NCBI GenBank assembly: GCA_965217935.1
Contig: OZ244581.1
Location: 806,001 to 870,000, forward strand
From: JBBROS01 sp965217935
GTDB taxonomy: Bacteria > Pseudomonadota > Alphaproteobacteria > Acetobacterales > Acetobacteraceae
Direction of reading: 5' to 3'
DNA length: 64,000 nt
A model generated the notes under the pieces. That model was not told the DNA's origin. It did no database searches and was given only the letters and a program-made list of their open reading frames with translations. Both the position numbers and the translations under genes were made by a program. How positions within the stretch are numbered: the stretch's first letter is position 1; every line of letters begins with the position of its first letter. Below are positions 17,309 through 26,488 of this stretch, in pieces.

Positions 17309-18774
17309 GTGTGTCTCCTGGCCTCGGTGAGGATGGCCGCTTCCCAACGCGGCGCAAGCGCCTCGGCCTTGTATAGCGCGGCTTGGCTCAACCCGCGGTC
17401 GCGCATGTCGGCGAGATGGCCTTCCTCGCGCGGCAGTTCGGCGATGCGGGCGATGGCGCGGGCCATCGCGTCCTCGTCGTAGCCGTCCACGTATTCCGCG
17501 GCGTCGCCGTAGACCCAGCGATGAACCGGGATGTCGGACGCGAGCACCGGCGTGCCGCAGGCCATCGCCTCGACGCCGGAGTAGTCAAACCCTTCCGCCC
17601 GGCTCGGCGCCACGACGCAGTGCGACATGGAGTACAGCGTGCGCAGTTCCCCGATCGGCACGCCGCTGACGTGATGCGTCCCCTCCCGCACCAGCATCTT
17701 CAGCTCGGCCAGCTCCGCGTCCGAGCGCCAGCCGGGGTTTGCCACGATCAGGAGCTGTATCGGCTGCCGCGTCATCCGGCGGGCGATCTCAAAGGCGCGG
17801 AACAGCTTGAGGTAGTTCTTGCGCGGTTCCAGTGTCGAGACGGCCATGAACAGCCGCGGCGGCGGCGCCTGGCTCGCGGGCAGGCGGCTGCCGGCCGTCG
17901 CGGCGCTTGCCCGGCGGTTGAGGATCGTCTGCCGCTCACGCTCGGGGCGGACATCGGGATGGTATTCCGGCGCGACGGTCACGGGAATGGTGTGCACGCG
18001 GCCCTCGGCTTCGGGAAACAGGCGGAGCAGGTCGCCGCGCACGGGCTCGCTGCCGCAATAAAATACGGCACCGTCCTGCATGTTGCGTTGCAGCATCCGC
18101 CCGTGGCTCAGCGCGTGCGGCCACGGCTCGCCGATCGTGTGCGGGCTGAGCAGCGGCAGGGCGTCGTAGTACCGGACCATCATCTTCGTCCCGGGCGCGA
18201 GACGGTAGGGCGAGACCGTCGCGCAGAAAAAGATGTCCCATCCGTCGGTGTCGATCCGGCGCTGCGCCTTGCGCGGCAGGAAGCTGAGCGCGCGGGCATA
18301 CTCATGGCCAAGTTCTGTGGCGAAGTACTCGGCCCGGTGCAGCACGGGGCGGTCCTGCGGGGCCAGCGTGCGCTCGAACAGCTTGGTCCAGAGGAAGTCC
18401 TCGAACAGGCGGGAATCGATCGTGAGGTCCAGCCGCTCGCGGCGGAAGGCTTCCGTCAGTACGAGGTAAGGCTTGGCCAGCTTATGCTTCATGAAACCGG
18501 GCAGGGCGCGGAACCCAAGGCCCCGGTGCAGCCGCTTGGTGTCCTGGCTGATCATCACCTGCGTCTGCGCCAGCACGCGCTCATACGGCGTCACCGCCTT
18601 CCAGCGGCGGGAGCTGTAGTGGATGCCCGACGCCAGGCCGCCGAAACGCCGGAGCGGCAAGCCGGAGAACATGGCGAACAGCAGCCGCGCCTCCTGCGGA
18701 ATCCCGGCGAAGCCCTCGTAGCAGGGCCGCAGATCCATCAGCAGGGACGGCCCGGGCGGTGCAGCGCCGTTCAT
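17305..18774 (-). CDS. glycosyltransferase family 4 protein
   Basis: 489 residues, GT-B fold. The C-terminal domain has the GT4 signature: MAVSTLEPRKNY (start of the donor domain, residue about 315), LLIVANPGW, and EGFDYSGVEAMACGTPVLAS with the E-x7-E pair. The N-terminal region contains MDLRPCYEGFAGIPQE. Four-base overlaps couple it to the upstream multidomain enzyme and the downstream methyltransferase. It is expected to act in the cytoplasm on lipid-linked or nascent polysaccharide. Donor and acceptor are unknown. Confidence 0.88.
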   Translation of the reverse strand: MNGAAPPGPSLLMDLRPCYEGFAGIPQEARLLFAMFSGLPLRRFGGLASGIHYSSRRWKAVTPYERVLAQTQVMISQDTKRLHRGLGFRALPGFMKHKLAKPYLVLTEAFRRERLDLTIDSRLFEDFLWTKLFERTLAPQDRPVLHRAEYFATELGHEYARALSFLPRKAQRRIDTDGWDIFFCATVSPYRLAPGTKMMVRYYDALPLLSPHTIGEPWPHALSHGRMLQRNMQDGAVFYCGSEPVRGDLLRLFPEAEGRVHTIPVTVAPEYHPDVRPERERQTILNRRASAATAGSRLPASQAPPPRLFMAVSTLEPRKNYLKLFRAFEIARRMTRQPIQLLIVANPGWRSDAELAELKMLVREGTHHVSGVPIGELRTLYSMSHCVVAPSRAEGFDYSGVEAMACGTPVLASDIPVHRWVYGDAAEYVDGYDEDAMARAIARIAELPREEGHLADMRDRGLSQAALYKAEALAPRWEAAILTEARRHT

Positions 18775-21700
18775 CCGGCGGTTTTGGGCCGCATCGCCTC
18801 GACGATGGCCGGGCCGGACTCATGCAGCCAGACCTGCCACCCGTCCGCGAGGAGGCGGCCCGTATCGAACGCGGGCGACACGAGCCGCCCGCCCGGACGC
18901 ACGATGTCATGGCAGGGCGTGTCGAGAGCGATGAGCAGGTCCACCCCGTCCGCGTCGCAGCCGTCCGGGACCGCCTTGGCCATCGCCCCGTCCGGCACGC
19001 GCGCGCAACCGATGAACGGGGCCGCCTCGCGCAAGCTGCTCACGCCGCGCGGACGCCAGGGGCGGATCGCGACGCCGGCCAAGGCGCGCTCCTGCTCCCC
19101 GGCCCCGCAAGCCTCGCAGACGACGACCGGCTGGCTGGCTGGGGCGAAACGGCCGCAAACAGCGCAGAGGTCCCGCTGCAACGCTGAGAGCAGTGCCCGG
19201 CGCAGCCCCTCCTCGCCGAACCGTTGCCGGACCATCGCCATGCCGGCATTGGCCATGGCGGCGCACAGCGCAGGATCGCGCAGCAGCGACACTGCGTGGC
19301 GGCTTAAAAGCCCGGTCGTGTCGCCGATCAGCGCCTGCGTGCCGGCTTCAAGGCCAAGCCCCTCGTTGCCGAGCGTGGTGGTGACGATCGGCAGCCCGGC
19401 TTGCAGGCTCGCGACGATCTTGCCCTTCACCCCCGCCCCGTAACGCAGCGGGTTGAGCGACAGCCGCGCGCGGGCGTAGAGCGGGCCGAGGTCCGGCGCC
19501 CATCCAGGCACCTCCACCCGCCGGCCCGCGAGCGACAGCAGCGCCTCGGGCGGCCTGCTGCCGGCGAGGATCAGCGTGGCTTCCGGCACGTCCGCCCAAA
19601 CCAGCGGCATGATCTCGCTCGCGAGCCAGCGCGCCGCGTCCACGTTCGGCGGATGATCGTAGCCGCCGACGAACAGGATGGCGGAGCGCCCGGCGAACTG
19701 CTCCGCCGTCCACGCGCTGAGCGGGGCCGCCGGGACGGAGTAGAGCGGGATCGCCCGTGCGTCGGCCTCGGGAACCAGGTCCTTGATGACCGGCACCTCG
19801 TCCGCGCTCGGGGTGAGCACGAGCCGCGCCTGGCGGAAGATGTCGCGCTCGAGCCGCCGCAGCCGCCGGGCCTCGTCGCGATGCCACGGGTCGCGGTCCA
19901 GCTCGAACCGGCGCTGCTCGCGCAGGAAGTGCAGGTCGTGGGTGAAATAGATCAGCTTGCCGGGCGCGAACGCGCGCAACGCCTCCAGCAGCGGCTCGGC
20001 CACCGCGGGCCGCGCCACCCAGACCCAATCGAGGCAGCGCCCGTTCTCCTCCAGCCAGGCCGGAAGGTCGACCGGGCCATACAGCACCTCGACGCCCATC
20101 TGCTGCAGCACGCCGGTATACGGCTCGGGCCGGGCCTGGTCGTGCGGCTTGTAGGTCACGCGCAGCCCCATCCCGCGCAGCAGGCGCAACCAGTCGAAGG
20201 TTGCGACGGCCCCGGCGTGCTTGTCCGGTTCCGGCACATGGTCGTCCACGACGAGGATGCGGCCAAGCACGCCCCGTTCGCGGGCGACGTACGGCGGCGT
20301 CTCCGGGCTGGGCTGGGCAGGCAGCGCCCGCGCCCATTTGCGGCAGAACTGCGCGTGGTTGATGGTGGATTGCCGGTCCCGCTCGGCGGCGCCGTAGCTC
20401 GCGGAGTCGAAATGCGTGACCTGGCTCGCGGGTTGATACATCACCCGCCAGCCGCGGTCCCGCAGCGTGAAGGCGAGGTCGAACTCCTCGTAATAGGCCG
20501 GTGCGTAACGCTCGTCGAACCCGCCCGCCGCCGCCCACGCGCTTGCGCGGATCAACATGCACGCGCCGATCACGACATCCACCTCGCGCACAAAGCCGTA
20601 TTCCGGGCGTTCCGCGTCCTGCCCCCGCCCATACGGGGACCCCCAGCCGTTGCGGTGCAGCATCCCGCCCGCCTCCTGAATGGCGCCGTCCGCATTCAGC
20701 AGCTTCGAGCCGACCATGCCGATGCGCGGGTCGCTGTCCGCCAGCCGCAACAGCGGCGCGAGCCAGCCGGGATGCACCGAGGTATCGGTGTTGAGGAACA
20801 GGACGTAACGCCCCTCCGCCAGTTCCGCCGCCCGATTGCAGTTGCGCAGGAAGCCGAGGTTATGCGGGTTCTGCTCGACCCGGAGGCCCGGGACCTGGCG
20901 CAGCCGCCCGGCGATCGGCGCGTCGGGCCGGTCGTCGGCCACGATCACCTCGTACGTGATCTCCGTCCCGCTATGGACCATGATCGAGGCGAGGCAGCGC
21001 AGCGTGTCGAACAGCCGCCCGTAGCACGGGATGACGATGGACACGTCCGGCGCTGCCTGCGGCGCGAAACGGATCGCGGGCAAAGGCTCCGCCGATTGCG
21101 CCGCCACCAGGCAAGGAGCGTGGCCGCGGGCCTTGCCTTGATTCAGGTAGTGCGCGAGCGGGTTCCAGCCGGCGCTGTCCTTATATGTGGCCGCATACCA
21201 ATCGGTGTCGAACAGCATGTGCGGGTCGAGGCCCGCCGCCGCTCCGCGCAGGACGTAGTGCGAGAGCGGGTCGTCGGCGAGGTCGCGCCCTTGCAGGTAG
21301 TCGTCCCAATAGGCGCCGGTGTCGAACAGCGGGTTCGGGCAGCATCCCTTCGCCGCGCCCGTCTCCAAATAGTGCAGCAGCGCCCGCCCCGCGGCATCTT
21401 TTTCCTGCGCCACATAGAATGCGGCGTCGAACAGCGGATGCGGATCGGCGTCGGCGGCGGCGGCCTCGCGGATGTAGTGCGCGAGCGGGTTGACCTGCCG
21501 GGCCGCAATCTCCGGGCGCTGCGCCGCATACCAGCGGCTGTCGAACAGCGGGTGCGGGTCGTAGCCGGCGCCGGCGCCGGTCCAGATATAGTGCCAGAGC
21601 GGGTCGCTGCCGGATTGGGCGACTTCGGGATACCGGGCGAGGTAGCGAGCCGGATCGAACAGCGGCGAGGCGGCCAGGAGCTTGGCGTCCTCGCGCACCT

Positions 21701-22973
21701 GGCGGCGAAGGCGGAGCTGGCCGGGCAGCCTGCCCGTCACCGCGGCGGCGCCGAGCCGTCCCGCCTTGGCCGCGTGCTCGGCCACGCGCGGGAAGCGTTG
21801 GCCGAATTGCCGGGCGGGCGCGGTCGCGCGCCAGGCGGGCGAGCTGACGACGGCGTGGTGATGCGCGCGCAGGGCCGCGAGGTCGAACTCGCGTGCGGCA
21901 AGCTGCCGCTTGATGTCCGCGACCTCCGCCGCGTCGGGGGCCGGCGCGGACGGCCGGGCGCGAAGCAGCTCGGCCTCCTGGTCTTCCAGCCGTTCACGCA
22001 GCGCCCTGACGTTCGCGTCGGCGTTCTCGAGCGTCGCCATCAGCCGCGTCTGCGAATCCGTGAGCGTCGCCTGTTCGGCGCGGGCGGCCTCGACGGCGGC
22101 ATCCGCATCGGCCAGCGCCGTCATAAGCCGCTGTTCGGACAAGGCCAGCCTGTCCCGCTCTGCGGCGGCGGCGGCGATCTCCAGCGTTGCGCCGGCCAGG
22201 GCCGCTTCGGCGGCCTGCTGCGCCGCGATGTTGCCGCGCCGGTCTTGCGCCTCGACCCACCGTTCGCCCAGCAAGGCGAACCGCTGGCGGACGGCGCCGA
22301 CCATGCGCGCGTCATCCAGCGCGCATAGGTCCTGCACGCCCTGCGCCACGGCGTCGCCGTAGGCCAGCACGCCGAGACCGTGGCCATGCAGGAACTCGAA
22401 ATGCGGGTATGCGCCGCGCAGCTCGTCCCAGAGCCGCCAAACCCCAAACCCGCGCTCGCGCACGTTGGTGTCATGGAACAGCACGACCGCGCGCTCCGAT
22501 AGTTTCGGACGCCATGCCTCCCAGTCGCTGCGCACGGCCTCGTAGGTATGCAGCCCATCGATGTGCAGCAGATCGACGGACGCCTCGGCGAAATAGGGCA
22601 GCGCCGCGTCGAACGTGCAGCGCAGCATCTCCGAGAACCCGGCGTAATGCTCGTCGTGGAACCGCTTCAGGTCGTCGTAAACGTCCGCGCCGTAATGCCC
22701 GGCGTGATCATCCCCCGCCCAGGTGTCGATGGCGAACGCGCGCCCGTCGCCGCCGAAGCGGGCCAGCGCCTCGCAGAACGCCGCGTAAGACACCCCGTTA
22801 TGCGTGCCAAGCTCGATCAGCAGCCGCGGCTGGCAGGCGGCGACGAGCCAATGCGCGAAGGGGACGTGGCCGTACCACGCGCTCTCGACCCCCGTGCGGC
22901 GGGGGCGCAGGAATAACGGGTCAAGATCGGGAGAGGTGATAAGGTCAAGGCTTCTGGTGCTGTCGTTCAGCAA
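18771..22973 (-). CDS. multidomain methyltransferase/coiled-coil/repeat/GT2/GT4 protein
   Basis: 1400 residues. Domains in order: methyltransferase-24-like (about 1-215; LLIELGTHNGVSYAAF, LLHIDGLHTYEAV); coiled coil (about 235-345); five repeats of about 40 residues with the theme PLFD..WY....NPL.HY...G (about 430-620); GT2 (about 643-890; VSIVIPCYGR, FLNTDTS, YYEEFDLAFTLRDRGW); GT4 (about 906-1260; ILVVDDHVPEPDKHAG, GVKGKIVASLQAGLPIVTT); a zinc-ribbon-like CxxC pair (CAVCGRF, CEACGAG, about 1269-1290); and a C-terminal tail. The frame begins just after a stop, so the TTG at 22973 is the likely start. It is coupled to the GT4 gene by an ATGA overlap. It probably builds and methyl-caps a surface polysaccharide in several steps. 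Confidence 0.88.
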   Translation of the reverse strand: MLNDSTRSLDLITSPDLDPLFLRPRRTGVESAWYGHVPFAHWLVAACQPRLLIELGTHNGVSYAAFCEALARFGGDGRAFAIDTWAGDDHAGHYGADVYDDLKRFHDEHYAGFSEMLRCTFDAALPYFAEASVDLLHIDGLHTYEAVRSDWEAWRPKLSERAVVLFHDTNVRERGFGVWRLWDELRGAYPHFEFLHGHGLGVLAYGDAVAQGVQDLCALDDARMVGAVRQRFALLGERWVEAQDRRGNIAAQQAAEAALAGATLEIAAAAAERDRLALSEQRLMTALADADAAVEAARAEQATLTDSQTRLMATLENADANVRALRERLEDQEAELLRARPSAPAPDAAEVADIKRQLAAREFDLAALRAHHHAVVSSPAWRATAPARQFGQRFPRVAEHAAKAGRLGAAAVTGRLPGQLRLRRQVREDAKLLAASPLFDPARYLARYPEVAQSGSDPLWHYIWTGAGAGYDPHPLFDSRWYAAQRPEIAARQVNPLAHYIREAAAADADPHPLFDAAFYVAQEKDAAGRALLHYLETGAAKGCCPNPLFDTGAYWDDYLQGRDLADDPLSHYVLRGAAAGLDPHMLFDTDWYAATYKDSAGWNPLAHYLNQGKARGHAPCLVAAQSAEPLPAIRFAPQAAPDVSIVIPCYGRLFDTLRCLASIMVHSGTEITYEVIVADDRPDAPIAGRLRQVPGLRVEQNPHNLGFLRNCNRAAELAEGRYVLFLNTDTSVHPGWLAPLLRLADSDPRIGMVGSKLLNADGAIQEAGGMLHRNGWGSPYGRGQDAERPEYGFVREVDVVIGACMLIRASAWAAAGGFDERYAPAYYEEFDLAFTLRDRGWRVMYQPASQVTHFDSASYGAAERDRQSTINHAQFCRKWARALPAQPSPETPPYVARERGVLGRILVVDDHVPEPDKHAGAVATFDWLRLLRGMGLRVTYKPHDQARPEPYTGVLQQMGVEVLYGPVDLPAWLEENGRCLDWVWVARPAVAEPLLEALRAFAPGKLIYFTHDLHFLREQRRFELDRDPWHRDEARRLRRLERDIFRQARLVLTPSADEVPVIKDLVPEADARAIPLYSVPAAPLSAWTAEQFAGRSAILFVGGYDHPPNVDAARWLASEIMPLVWADVPEATLILAGSRPPEALLSLAGRRVEVPGWAPDLGPLYARARLSLNPLRYGAGVKGKIVASLQAGLPIVTTTLGNEGLGLEAGTQALIGDTTGLLSRHAVSLLRDPALCAAMANAGMAMVRQRFGEEGLRRALLSALQRDLCAVCGRFAPASQPVVVCEACGAGEQERALAGVAIRPWRPRGVSSLREAAPFIGCARVPDGAMAKAVPDGCDADGVDLLIALDTPCHDIVRPGGRLVSPAFDTGRLLADGWQVWLHESGPAIVEAMRPKTAG

Positions 22974-23039
22974 ATTTCAACATCCGGGACGCGGCATTGA
23001 GGCACTGTAAAATGGCAGTTCAGCCGGGCAAGCGCAAAT

Positions 23040-25010
23040 TCAAGACAAGGCGGGCGGGTGGTTTCGCGGCCGGGTCAGGGCGAGCGGCCCGGCTTCGGTG
23101 GCAATGAGATTAGGGTTGAGGAACGGGTCGTTTTCGAGCGCATCGCCCCACAGGTCCTGCATCAGCGCCTGCTCCGCCCGGAACCGCGCCGCCCGCGCCG
23201 GGTCGTCGGCCTCCAGGCCCCGCGTGGCTGCTTCCCGGTGCATCAATGTCGCGTGCGGCGTCCAGATCACCCGCAATCCGGCGCTGCGGACACGAAGGCA
23301 GAGATCGACGTCGTTCCAGGTCACGGCCAGCCGCTCGTTCATGCCGCCGACCGCTTGCCATACGGACGCCCGGATCGCGAGGCAGGCGCCCGTGACGGCC
23401 GACAGGTCCCGCGTGCGGGCGAGCTGCCCGAGGTAGCCAGGGTCGTCCGGCGCCGCGCCGCGGCCGACATGGGTCGCAGTCCCGTCCGGCCCGAGCAGGA
23501 TGCCGGCGTGCTGCACGGTTCCGTTCGGATACAGCAGCCGCGCGCCGACCGCGCCGATATCCGCCCGGGCCGCATGAGAAACCATCTCGCCGAGCCAGCC
23601 GGGTTGCAGCACCTCGACGTCGTTGTTCAGCAGCAGCAGGATGTCGCCGCGCGCCTCCCCGGCGGCGGCATTGTTGAGCGCCGCGAAATTGAACGGCCCC
23701 GGCCGGCGCAGGACGCGGACTCCCTTTCGCTGTTCCAGCGAGGCAAGAAGCGACCGCGCCTCCGGGTCCATGCTGCCGTTGTCCACGGTCAGCAGCTCGA
23801 CCGCGCCGTAATCGGTCCGCTCCAGCACGCCCCGGACGCAGGCGCTCAGCAGGCCGGGGTGATCCTTCGTCAGCACGATGACGGTCACGAGCGGCTCTGG
23901 ATTCGGAACAGCATACCGAGGCCGACTCGCGTCCGTGCCGGCCGGCACGGACGGCTCCGCCCGATGGCACAGGATGCCCGGCACGTGCCGCACCCGCCCC
24001 GGGCCTGCCGCGATCGCGGCCCGCTGCGCGAGCGCCCGAACCGGCGCCAGTCCGTCCGACAGGCCGCCGACCTCGGCGAGCAGCGCGGTGCGATACAGCG
24101 CAAGCTGGCCGATCTCCTCGCCCTCAAGCGCGGCGTCAAGCGAGAAGCCCGGCTTGAACCGCGGCGAGTGCCGGACGCCGCCCTGCCCGACATCCTCGTC
24201 CGTATAGACGAGCATCAGGTCCGGACAGGCCGCGAACGCCTCGGCGCACCGGCGCAGTGCCGAGGGCGGCAGACGGTCGCCCGGCGCAAGCAGGCAGGCG
24301 AACGCCCCGGTTGCGGCCACCAGGGCATCGCGCAGGGCGCCCGGCCCGATCAGGCGCACGCGCGGCTCGTCGTCCGCCAGGCGCTGGATCGCCTCGCGGG
24401 ACCACGGCGAGAGCGTGCGGGCGGCGAGGCACAGCTCCCAATCCGCGTAGACCTGGCCGCGAAGGCTCTCGACGGTCTGGACCACAGCCTCCGCCTGCGT
24501 GTCGCCCGCCGTCATCGCGACGGAGATGCGCGGGCCGGCAAGCGGCGCCAGGACGGCGGGCGCTGCCGGGTTGGGCTGGTCGTACTCGTCGATCCAGAGG
24601 CGGTAAGCGACCGGGTCATCGGGCGGCGCGCCGGGAACGAGGCCCGGGAGAACGGGTATCCGGCGCCGCGTCAAGGCCGCGCCTGCCACGGCGGCGACCA
24701 GCTCGCCCCGAACAGCGCCCAACTCCGCCGCGAGCGAGGCCGCGTGCCGTGCGGACTGTCCTGAGCCGAACGCGTTGCGGCAAAGCGCGTCGGCGAGGTC
24801 CTGGTCGGCGAGCGGCCCGTGGCGGCGCTGGAACTCAGGAGTCGCGAGAAGCTCATCTGCCAGAGCCGGCAAGGCCATGCCCTCTCGCAGCTTGGTTGCG
24901 AAGCTGGCGAGTTCGTGGACATCGGGATCGCGTCCCAGGGCCGTGCGGAACAGGCCGACGACAGGCCGGCCAAGCTGCCTCGTTTCGAGCAGGGTTGCGA
25001 ATGGACTCAT
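23040..25010 (-). CDS. tandem-domain glycosyltransferase family 2 protein
   Basis: 656 residues. Residues about 15-65 resemble the DUF4214 helical domain (LFRTALGRDPDVHELASFA). A first GT2 domain (about 155-340) looks reduced but keeps YTDEDV. The second GT2 domain (about 370-600) is complete: TVIVLTKDHPGLL, LTVDNGS, LLLNNDVEVL, GACLAIRASVW and WNDVDLCLRVRSAG. Rhamnosyltransferase-like enzymes of O-antigen and exopolysaccharide clusters have this layout. The ATG at 25010 follows a 466-base promoter-bearing gap. The downstream gene on the same strand starts 66 bases after its stop. Confidence 0.85.
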   Translation of the reverse strand: MSPFATLLETRQLGRPVVGLFRTALGRDPDVHELASFATKLREGMALPALADELLATPEFQRRHGPLADQDLADALCRNAFGSGQSARHAASLAAELGAVRGELVAAVAGAALTRRRIPVLPGLVPGAPPDDPVAYRLWIDEYDQPNPAAPAVLAPLAGPRISVAMTAGDTQAEAVVQTVESLRGQVYADWELCLAARTLSPWSREAIQRLADDEPRVRLIGPGALRDALVAATGAFACLLAPGDRLPPSALRRCAEAFAACPDLMLVYTDEDVGQGGVRHSPRFKPGFSLDAALEGEEIGQLALYRTALLAEVGGLSDGLAPVRALAQRAAIAAGPGRVRHVPGILCHRAEPSVPAGTDASRPRYAVPNPEPLVTVIVLTKDHPGLLSACVRGVLERTDYGAVELLTVDNGSMDPEARSLLASLEQRKGVRVLRRPGPFNFAALNNAAAGEARGDILLLLNNDVEVLQPGWLGEMVSHAARADIGAVGARLLYPNGTVQHAGILLGPDGTATHVGRGAAPDDPGYLGQLARTRDLSAVTGACLAIRASVWQAVGGMNERLAVTWNDVDLCLRVRSAGLRVIWTPHATLMHREAATRGLEADDPARAARFRAEQALMQDLWGDALENDPFLNPNLIATEAGPLALTRPRNHPPALS

Positions 25011-25477
25011 TGCCGAACGGTTATCTTTGCTGTCGGGCGTGAACGCGAACGCGACGCCGAAGTTGCCCCGGCTCCGCGGCCCGGAGGACGCGAGCGCGGA
25101 CAGCTGCCCCGCCCCTGCATGGCCCGCTTCGGCGTCCTGAGCCTGATCTGCCCTTCGACCGGGCGTGTCGCCCGGGGCAACTCAAGAGCGGCCTGAATGG
25201 CGGCGAGGCCAGGGGGATGCTGCCGATTTGCCGCCGCGTCGCCGCAGCCAACCCAAGGGCGGCCTCGGCAAGACAAGGGCGTGAGACGCCCGTTCGCCCG
25301 ATCGGATCACCGCCGTCACCTCCGCACGAGCGCCTCGGTCATTTCGCGGCGCCGAACGGCGGCTTGATGCCCCGCGAGCCCGCAGATCGGGAGATCCCGA
25401 TGCTGCAGTGCGGCAACGAATCTATTTGACGGCGACGCCTATTTCGGAAATTCCTTCACGCAACGAAGAGATTTGCA
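25011..25477. other. divergent intergenic region between glycosyltransferase and SorC-type regulator
   Basis: The 467 bases separate two divergent genes and must hold promoters for both. Visible structure: CCGGGCG/CGCCCGG (25159-25165 and 25169-25175) around a 3-base loop, and GGGCGT/ACGCCC near 25277-25291. No protein-like frame was found. Binding sites for the regulator are expected here but could not be assigned. Confidence 0.4.
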
Positions 25478-26488
25478 GTGACAAAACCAAAGCAGCGCAT
25501 CGAGGCGGAGGAGAACGATCAGGCGTCCCGCGCGGCCTGGCTCTACCACGCCGGCGGCATGACCCAGGCCGAGGTTGCCACGACCCTGGGCGTGACCGAC
25601 GCGAAGGCGCACCGCCTTTTGGCCCGGGCAATGCGGGAAGGGGTCGTACGCGTGCTGATCGAAGGCCCGATCGGCGGCTGCGTTGAGGCGGAGCAGGCGC
25701 TGGCGCATCGGTATGGCTTGGACACTTGCCGCGTCGTGCCCGGGCTCAACGAGCAGAGCGTGCCATTGCGCGCGCTCGGCCAGGCGGGGGCTGCGTTCAT
25801 TCATCAGGCGGTCGAGGCCGCGGGCCCGAACGCCGTCATCGGCGTCGGCCACGGGCGGTCGCTAGCCGCCTGCCTGAACTACCTGCCGCACATGAAGGCG
25901 CCCGGGCTCAGGCTCGTGTCCCTGCTCGGCGGCCTGCCCCGGCTGCAGCCGGCCAATCCCTACGAGGTGATCCACGCATTTGCCGAACGCACCGGCGCCG
26001 AGGCGCTGCTTGTCCCGGTGCCGTTCTTCGCCACCTCCGCCCACGGGCGCGAGGTCCTGCTTGACCAGACCGGGGTGCGCGAGGCGTTCAGCCTGGCGCG
26101 CAAGGCGTCGATGTGCCTGGTCGGCATCGGCGAGGTGGCGGGGGCCGCGTTCCTTCGCCGGGCGGGCGCGGTTTCGGCCGAGGATGCGGCGATGCAGGTC
26201 GAGGCCGGCGCCGTTGGCGAAATCCTCGGCCACTACTTCGCGGCCGACGGGAAGCTGCTGACCACGCCGCTGCACGCCCGCGTGCTCGCGGCCCCGCTCT
26301 CCCTGCTTCGCGGCGTCATCGCCATCGCGGGCGGCGCGGCGAAGGACGCAGCCATTCTGGCCGCCCTGCGCTCCGGCGTGCTGAGCGGCCTGATCACCGA
26401 CGAGCCGACCGCCAGCGCCCTGCTGGCCGAACGCCCGAGGACGACAACCAAGGAGGAAGACATATGGACAGAAAAGCACAGGACGTAG
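25478..26488 (+). CDS. SorC/DeoR-type sugar-binding transcriptional regulator
   Basis: 336 residues. The N-terminal helix-turn-helix lies at about residues 18-55 (RAAWLYHAGGMTQAEVATTLG). It is followed by a sugar-phosphate-binding domain with VIGVGHGRSLAA, GLRLVSLLGGLP, CLVGIGEV, GAVGEILGHYF and VIAIAGGAAK, typical of the SorC family that includes EryD and LsrR. The GTG start at 25478 has GAAGAG upstream. The gene ends 25 bases inside the binding-protein gene, whose ribosome site lies within this frame, so it belongs to the operon it probably controls. The effector is expected to be a phosphorylated intermediate of the imported polyol. Confidence 0.88.
   Translation: MTKPKQRIEAEENDQASRAAWLYHAGGMTQAEVATTLGVTDAKAHRLLARAMREGVVRVLIEGPIGGCVEAEQALAHRYGLDTCRVVPGLNEQSVPLRALGQAGAAFIHQAVEAAGPNAVIGVGHGRSLAACLNYLPHMKAPGLRLVSLLGGLPRLQPANPYEVIHAFAERTGAEALLVPVPFFATSAHGREVLLDQTGVREAFSLARKASMCLVGIGEVAGAAFLRRAGAVSAEDAAMQVEAGAVGEILGHYFAADGKLLTTPLHARVLAAPLSLLRGVIAIAGGAAKDAAILAALRSGVLSGLITDEPTASALLAERPRTTTKEEDIWTEKHRT

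Noticed and set aside
19401..22328. Long plus-strand open frame inside the multidomain glycosyltransferase
   Set aside because: It is antisense to recognisable methyltransferase, GT2 and GT4 motifs, and the predicted protein has no domain-like features.
25159..25291. Short GC-rich inverted repeats as regulator operators
   Set aside because: Stems of six or seven GC pairs are expected by chance at this base composition, and no second matching site was found.
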